Of a DNA stretch of 9,596 bases, positions 6,448 to 9,596 are shown in pieces. Position numbers and translations under genes: made by a program. Positions within the stretch are counted from its first letter, which is position 1; every line of letters begins with the position of its first letter. The notes beneath the pieces were generated by a model. That model saw only the letters and a list, made by a program, of their open reading frames with translations. It had not been told where the DNA came from and did no database searches. Source of the stretch: Ignavibacteriales bacterium (GTDB lineage: Bacteria > Bacteroidota > Ignavibacteria > Ignavibacteriales > Ignavibacteriaceae); the NCBI GenBank assembly GCA_027349615.1, contig DAIEML010000076.1, positions 1-9,596 of the forward strand. The letters are read 5' to 3'.

Positions 6448-7863
6448 ATGAATTATTCAGAATGCGACATAGGAATGATAGGCCTTGGTGTAATGGGACG
6501 AAATTTAGTTTTAAATTTTGGAGATCATGGATTTTCGGTTGTTGGTTATGATAAAGATAAGTCAAAAGTTGATGAACTAAATAAGGAAGCAGAAAATAGA
6601 AAATTATTTGGAACAAGTTCAATTGTTGAATTTATAGAGTCATTAAGAAAACCAAAAGCAGTAATGATGCTTGTACCTGCCGGCGCGCCAGTAGATTCAG
6701 TCATCGAAGATGTTTTACCATATTTAGAACCTGGTGATCTTATAATTGACGGCGGTAATTCGCATTTCACAGATACGAACAAACGGTTCAAAGAATTATC
6801 TGATAAAGGAATTCATTTTCTTGGCGTTGGAATATCTGGTGGAGAAAGCGGCGCAAGATTTGGCCCAAGCATGATGCCTGGCGGTCCAGAAAAAGCTTAT
6901 GAAAGAGTAAAAAATATTTTTGAAGCGGCTTCGGCAAAATTTAGTAATGAAAATTGTGTCGCTTATTTAGGGCCCGGTTCAGCTGGACATTATGTTAAAA
7001 TGGTTCACAACGGAATTGAATATGGATTGATGCAAATAATTTCGGAAGCTTATGATTTGATGAAGCGTGGAATAGGATTAAACAACAAGCAGATTCTAGA
7101 AATTTTCAGCAAATGGAATAAAGGAAAACTTCAATCGTACTTAATTGAAATTACTGCGGATATTTTTTCTCAAAAAGATGAAGATTCTGATTCTCAATTA
7201 ATTGATAAAATTCTTGACGAAGCAAAACAAAAAGGAACCGGCAAATGGACTTCGGAAGATGCGATGGAAATGCAAGTCCCTTTGCCGACAATTGATGCGG
7301 CAGTTTCGATGCGAGATATGTCTGCTTTAAAATCAGAACGGGAACAATCATCAAGATTATTATACGGCCCGGATACGAGATTCGAAACTGATTACGAGCC
7401 GTTTGTTAAACAATTGGAAGATGCGGTTTATTTTTCAATGATTTCTGCTTATTCTCAAGGGATGGCAATGCTTAAAGCTGCTTCAAAAGAATATAACTAT
7501 AATTTGAATCTATCAGATGTAGCTAAAATTTGGCGCGGTGGTTGTATTATTCGTGCAAGCTTGCTTGAAATTATTCGCTCAGCTTATGATAAAAATCCTA
7601 ATCTAGCCAATCTTTTTATTGATCCGGTTTTATCAAAAGAAGTTTTAAATTCTCAAGATGAAATTAGAGCGATTATAAAATCAGCCGTCGAATGCGGAAT
7701 TCCAATACCTGGACTAATGGCGTCACTTGCGTATTTTGATTCGTATCGCAGCGAATGGCTTCCTGCAAATTTAGTGCAAGCTCAGAGAGATTATTTTGGT
7801 GCACATACGTATGAAAGAGTTGACGAGAAAGGAACTTTTCACACACAATGGAATCACGTTTAA
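6448..7863 (+). CDS. gnd: 6-phosphogluconate dehydrogenase (decarboxylating)
   Basis: Oxidises 6-phosphogluconate to ribulose 5-phosphate and CO2 in the cytoplasm, the last step of the oxidative pentose phosphate pathway. The 471 residues match the normal full length. Visible motifs are the dinucleotide-binding GLGVMG at 12-17, DGGNS ending at Ser105, the substrate loop SGG at 130-132, the catalytic KMVHNGIEYG with Lys184, His187, Asn188 and Glu191, the family signature KGTGKW at 262-267, and the C-terminal QAQRDYFGAHTYE. It resembles the long (human/E. coli) type. The residues that usually bind the NADP 2'-phosphate (Asn-Arg-Thr after the second strand) are Asp35-Lys36-Asp37 here, which points to altered cofactor preference. 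GGAG lies seven bases before the ATG. The gene sits 16 bases after the HAD gene and 9 before zwf, so it is clearly in an operon. Confidence 0.97.
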   Translation: MNYSECDIGMIGLGVMGRNLVLNFGDHGFSVVGYDKDKSKVDELNKEAENRKLFGTSSIVEFIESLRKPKAVMMLVPAGAPVDSVIEDVLPYLEPGDLIIDGGNSHFTDTNKRFKELSDKGIHFLGVGISGGESGARFGPSMMPGGPEKAYERVKNIFEAASAKFSNENCVAYLGPGSAGHYVKMVHNGIEYGLMQIISEAYDLMKRGIGLNNKQILEIFSKWNKGKLQSYLIEITADIFSQKDEDSDSQLIDKILDEAKQKGTGKWTSEDAMEMQVPLPTIDAAVSMRDMSALKSEREQSSRLLYGPDTRFETDYEPFVKQLEDAVYFSMISAYSQGMAMLKAASKEYNYNLNLSDVAKIWRGGCIIRASLLEIIRSAYDKNPNLANLFIDPVLSKEVLNSQDEIRAIIKSAVECGIPIPGLMASLAYFDSYRSEWLPANLVQAQRDYFGAHTYERVDEKGTFHTQWNHV

Positions 7864-7869
7864 GGAGGT
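7864..7869 (+). promoter_or_regulatory. Strong ribosome binding site for the GTG start of zwf
   Basis: GGAGGT directly follows the gnd stop codon (whose last two bases extend it to AAGGAGGT) and lies four bases before GTG at 7873. The ATG at 7871 is in another frame that stops after about a dozen codons, and no other start is near in the zwf frame, so GTG is the start. The adjacency of stop and ribosome binding site suggests translational coupling of gnd and zwf. Confidence 0.7.
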
Positions 7870-7872
7870 AAT

Positions 7873-9396
7873 GTGCAATCTGCAATTAAACCAGATGCGA
7901 CTATAATTATTATTTTTGGTGCTGGAGGTGACTTAACCTGGAGAAAAATTGCACCGGCTTTATACAATTTATTTTTAGATGGATGGCTGCCGGAAAAATT
8001 TGCGGTTATTGGATTAGATATTAAAGAAATGGCTGACGAACAATATAGAGCGCGACTTCAAGATGGTATTGATCAATTTTCAAGATCAGGAAAATCTAAG
8101 CAGGAAGAGTGGATAAAATTCTCTTCAGCTATTAATTACAAAAAAGCAGATTTCACAAATCAAGAAACTTACAGTACACTTTCCGAACAAATCTTACAGG
8201 TTGAAAAAAAATGGGGAACAAAATCAAATAGAATATTTTATATGGCGATCCCACCCGCATTTATTGAACCAATTGCAGACCAGCTTGGGAAATCAGATCT
8301 TGCTGACAATAAAGATAAAGCGAGAATTGTTGTTGAGAAACCTTTCGGCCGTGATTTAACAAGCGCAAGAAATTTAAATAAAATATTATGTAATATTTTT
8401 AATGAATGTCAGATTTATCGAATAGATCATTATCTTGGAAAAGAAACAGTTCAAAACATGATTGCATTTAGATTTGCAAATGCTTTGTTCGAGCCAGTCT
8501 GGAATAGAAATTATATCGATCATGTGCAAATTACAGTTGCAGAACAAGTTGGCGTTGAACATCGCGGTGGATATTATGATAATGCCGGTGCACTTAGAGA
8601 TATGATTCAAAATCATCTTTTACAATTACTTTGTCTTGTCGCAATGGAGCCGCCGGTTTCATTTAATGCTGATGAAGTAAGAAATAAAAAAGTTGACGTA
8701 CTTCGTGCGATTAGAAAATATAAAACAGATGAAGTTAATGCTAATGCGGTGAGAGGCCAATACGATAAAGGTTGGATTGAAGGGCAGAAAGTAATCTCAT
8801 ATCATGAAGAACCCGGAGTAAATAAAAATTCGGAAACCGAAACTTTTGCGGCGATCAAATTTTTTATTGATAATTGGCGATGGCAGGATGTTCCTTTTTA
8901 TCTTCGAAGTGGTAAAAGGATGACTGAAAAAATTTCTGTAATTACAATACAATTTAAACCAGTTCCGCATCGTGCATTTCCTGCAGAATCTGTTGAGAAT
9001 TGGCATCCGAATCGATTGATTATAAATATTCAGCCAGAAAAAGAGATAAGACTTCGATTCCAGGCAAAAAAAACGGGACTTAAAATGATTTTAAATCCGG
9101 TTGAAATGTCGTTCAATTATGATCATGCTTATTCTACGGCTCCTCCTGAAGCTTACGAAACATTGTTACTTGATGTTATGCTTGGCGACGCAACATTATT
9201 TATGCGCGGAGATCAGGTTGAAGCTGCTTGGGAAATAATTATGCCGATTTTAGAAAAATGGCAATCAACTTCTTCAAATGATTTTCCAAACTATGCTTCA
9301 GGTTCTTGGGGACCTGAAGAAGCGGAAGCATTAATTGCACGCGACGGAAATAATTGGATTATGCTTCCGACTAAGTCAGTAGAAAATCAAGAATAA
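7873..9396 (+). CDS. zwf: Glucose-6-phosphate 1-dehydrogenase
   Basis: Oxidises glucose 6-phosphate to 6-phosphogluconolactone, the entry step of the oxidative pentose phosphate pathway. The 507 residues are full length. The N-terminal dinucleotide domain has GAGGDLTWRK from Gly16. Substrate and catalytic motifs are EKPFG with Lys156, the signature RIDHYLGKE with Asp185, His186 and Lys190, GGYYDNAGALRDMIQNH ending in the catalytic base His248, and the C-terminal WRWQDVPFYLRSGKR. The Arg that follows the second strand in characterised enzymes (GTARQ in Leuconostoc) and holds the NADP 2'-phosphate is missing: the sequence is Gly47-Leu48-Asp49-Ile50-Lys51. Translation starts at GTG with a strong ribosome binding site nine bases after gnd. 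The order gnd-zwf is the reverse of the pathway, and the lactonase gene is not between them. No obvious terminator follows before the CBS gene. Confidence 0.97.
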   Translation: MQSAIKPDATIIIIFGAGGDLTWRKIAPALYNLFLDGWLPEKFAVIGLDIKEMADEQYRARLQDGIDQFSRSGKSKQEEWIKFSSAINYKKADFTNQETYSTLSEQILQVEKKWGTKSNRIFYMAIPPAFIEPIADQLGKSDLADNKDKARIVVEKPFGRDLTSARNLNKILCNIFNECQIYRIDHYLGKETVQNMIAFRFANALFEPVWNRNYIDHVQITVAEQVGVEHRGGYYDNAGALRDMIQNHLLQLLCLVAMEPPVSFNADEVRNKKVDVLRAIRKYKTDEVNANAVRGQYDKGWIEGQKVISYHEEPGVNKNSETETFAAIKFFIDNWRWQDVPFYLRSGKRMTEKISVITIQFKPVPHRAFPAESVENWHPNRLIINIQPEKEIRLRFQAKKTGLKMILNPVEMSFNYDHAYSTAPPEAYETLLLDVMLGDATLFMRGDQVEAAWEIIMPILEKWQSTSSNDFPNYASGSWGPEEAEALIARDGNNWIMLPTKSVENQE

Positions 9397-9456
9397 AAAT
9401 TTATAAGCTAAATGAAATAATGCCTAGAAATTTTTTGATTAATAAAAGGTGCAATC

Positions 9457-9596
9457 ATGAAAACCGTTCGAACTATTTTGAAGAATAAAGGGAAAGATAT
9501 TTGGCAAATTTCACAGGAAGCTTCAGTTTATGAAGCCTTGCAACTGATGGCAAAAAAAGAAATCGGAGCGGTAGTGGTAATAGAAAATGAAATTAT
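9457..9596 (+). CDS. CBS-domain protein, N-terminal part (cut by window end)
   Basis: The 46 visible codons encode MKTVRTILKNKG followed by IWQISQEASVYEALQLMAKKEIGAVVVIENE. This is the start of a CBS domain: the first strand, the VYEAL helix, and the GAVVV strand that forms the adenosyl-binding half. CBS pairs bind AMP, ATP, NAD or S-adenosylmethionine and usually regulate enzymes or channels. Short stand-alone two-CBS proteins with this beginning are common. AAAGG lies seven bases before the ATG. It starts 60 bases after zwf with no visible terminator, so it may be transcribed with the pentose phosphate genes. Whether further domains follow cannot be seen. Confidence 0.85.
   Translation, partial: MKTVRTILKNKGKDIWQISQEASVYEALQLMAKKEIGAVVVIENEI

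Noticed and set aside
7871..7873. ATG immediately before the zwf GTG
   Set aside because: It is in a different frame that stops after about a dozen codons; the GTG frame gives full-length G6PDH.
7151..7885. Reverse-strand open frames opposite gnd and the zwf start
   Set aside because: They are shadows of strongly conserved coding sequence, without start signals or recognisable products.
1..9596. Mobile element, CRISPR array, tRNA or rRNA
   Set aside because: No transposase or integrase motifs, no spaced direct repeats and no cloverleaf-like sequence were seen on either strand.

Overview
The window is AT-rich (about one third G+C by eye) with every recognisable gene on the + strand and no intergenic stretch longer than about 200 bases. 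There is no sign of an insertion sequence, tRNA, rRNA, phage gene or CRISPR array. Codon use and gene types suggest a low-GC chromosomal segment from the Bacteroidota/Chlorobiota/Ignavibacteria neighbourhood. This is a guess: it rests on base composition, the AT-rich leaders and the protein repertoire, and no phylogenetic marker gene is present. Several genes have clear Shine-Dalgarno sequences, which fits typical Bacteroidia less well.

Left part (1-2627): the last 20 codons of an unidentified gene; a small four-helix membrane protein of the SPW-repeat type; a secreted lipoprotein with a cupredoxin (type I copper) fold; and 38 bases later a fusion of a Rieske [2Fe-2S] domain with an AIF-type FAD/NAD(P)H reductase. 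The last two are probably co-transcribed redox genes, but one is predicted outside the cytoplasmic membrane and the other in the cytoplasm.

Middle part (2797-5640): a stand-alone 931-residue membrane protein of the UPF0182 family, whose function is unknown, ended by a GC-containing hairpin.

Right part (5796-9596): a HAD-family phosphatase, 6-phosphogluconate dehydrogenase (gnd), glucose-6-phosphate dehydrogenase (zwf) and the start of a CBS-domain protein. Spacings of 16, 9 and 60 bases make this look like one operon for the oxidative pentose phosphate pathway. Zwf oxidises glucose 6-phosphate, Gnd decarboxylates 6-phosphogluconate to ribulose 5-phosphate, and the lactonase between them is not in the window. 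Both dehydrogenases lack the arginine that normally holds the 2'-phosphate of NADP and carry aspartates next to that site, so this branch may make NADH instead of NADPH. That is the most testable unusual point here. I found no clearly new multi-gene system; the best unknown is the UPF0182 protein.
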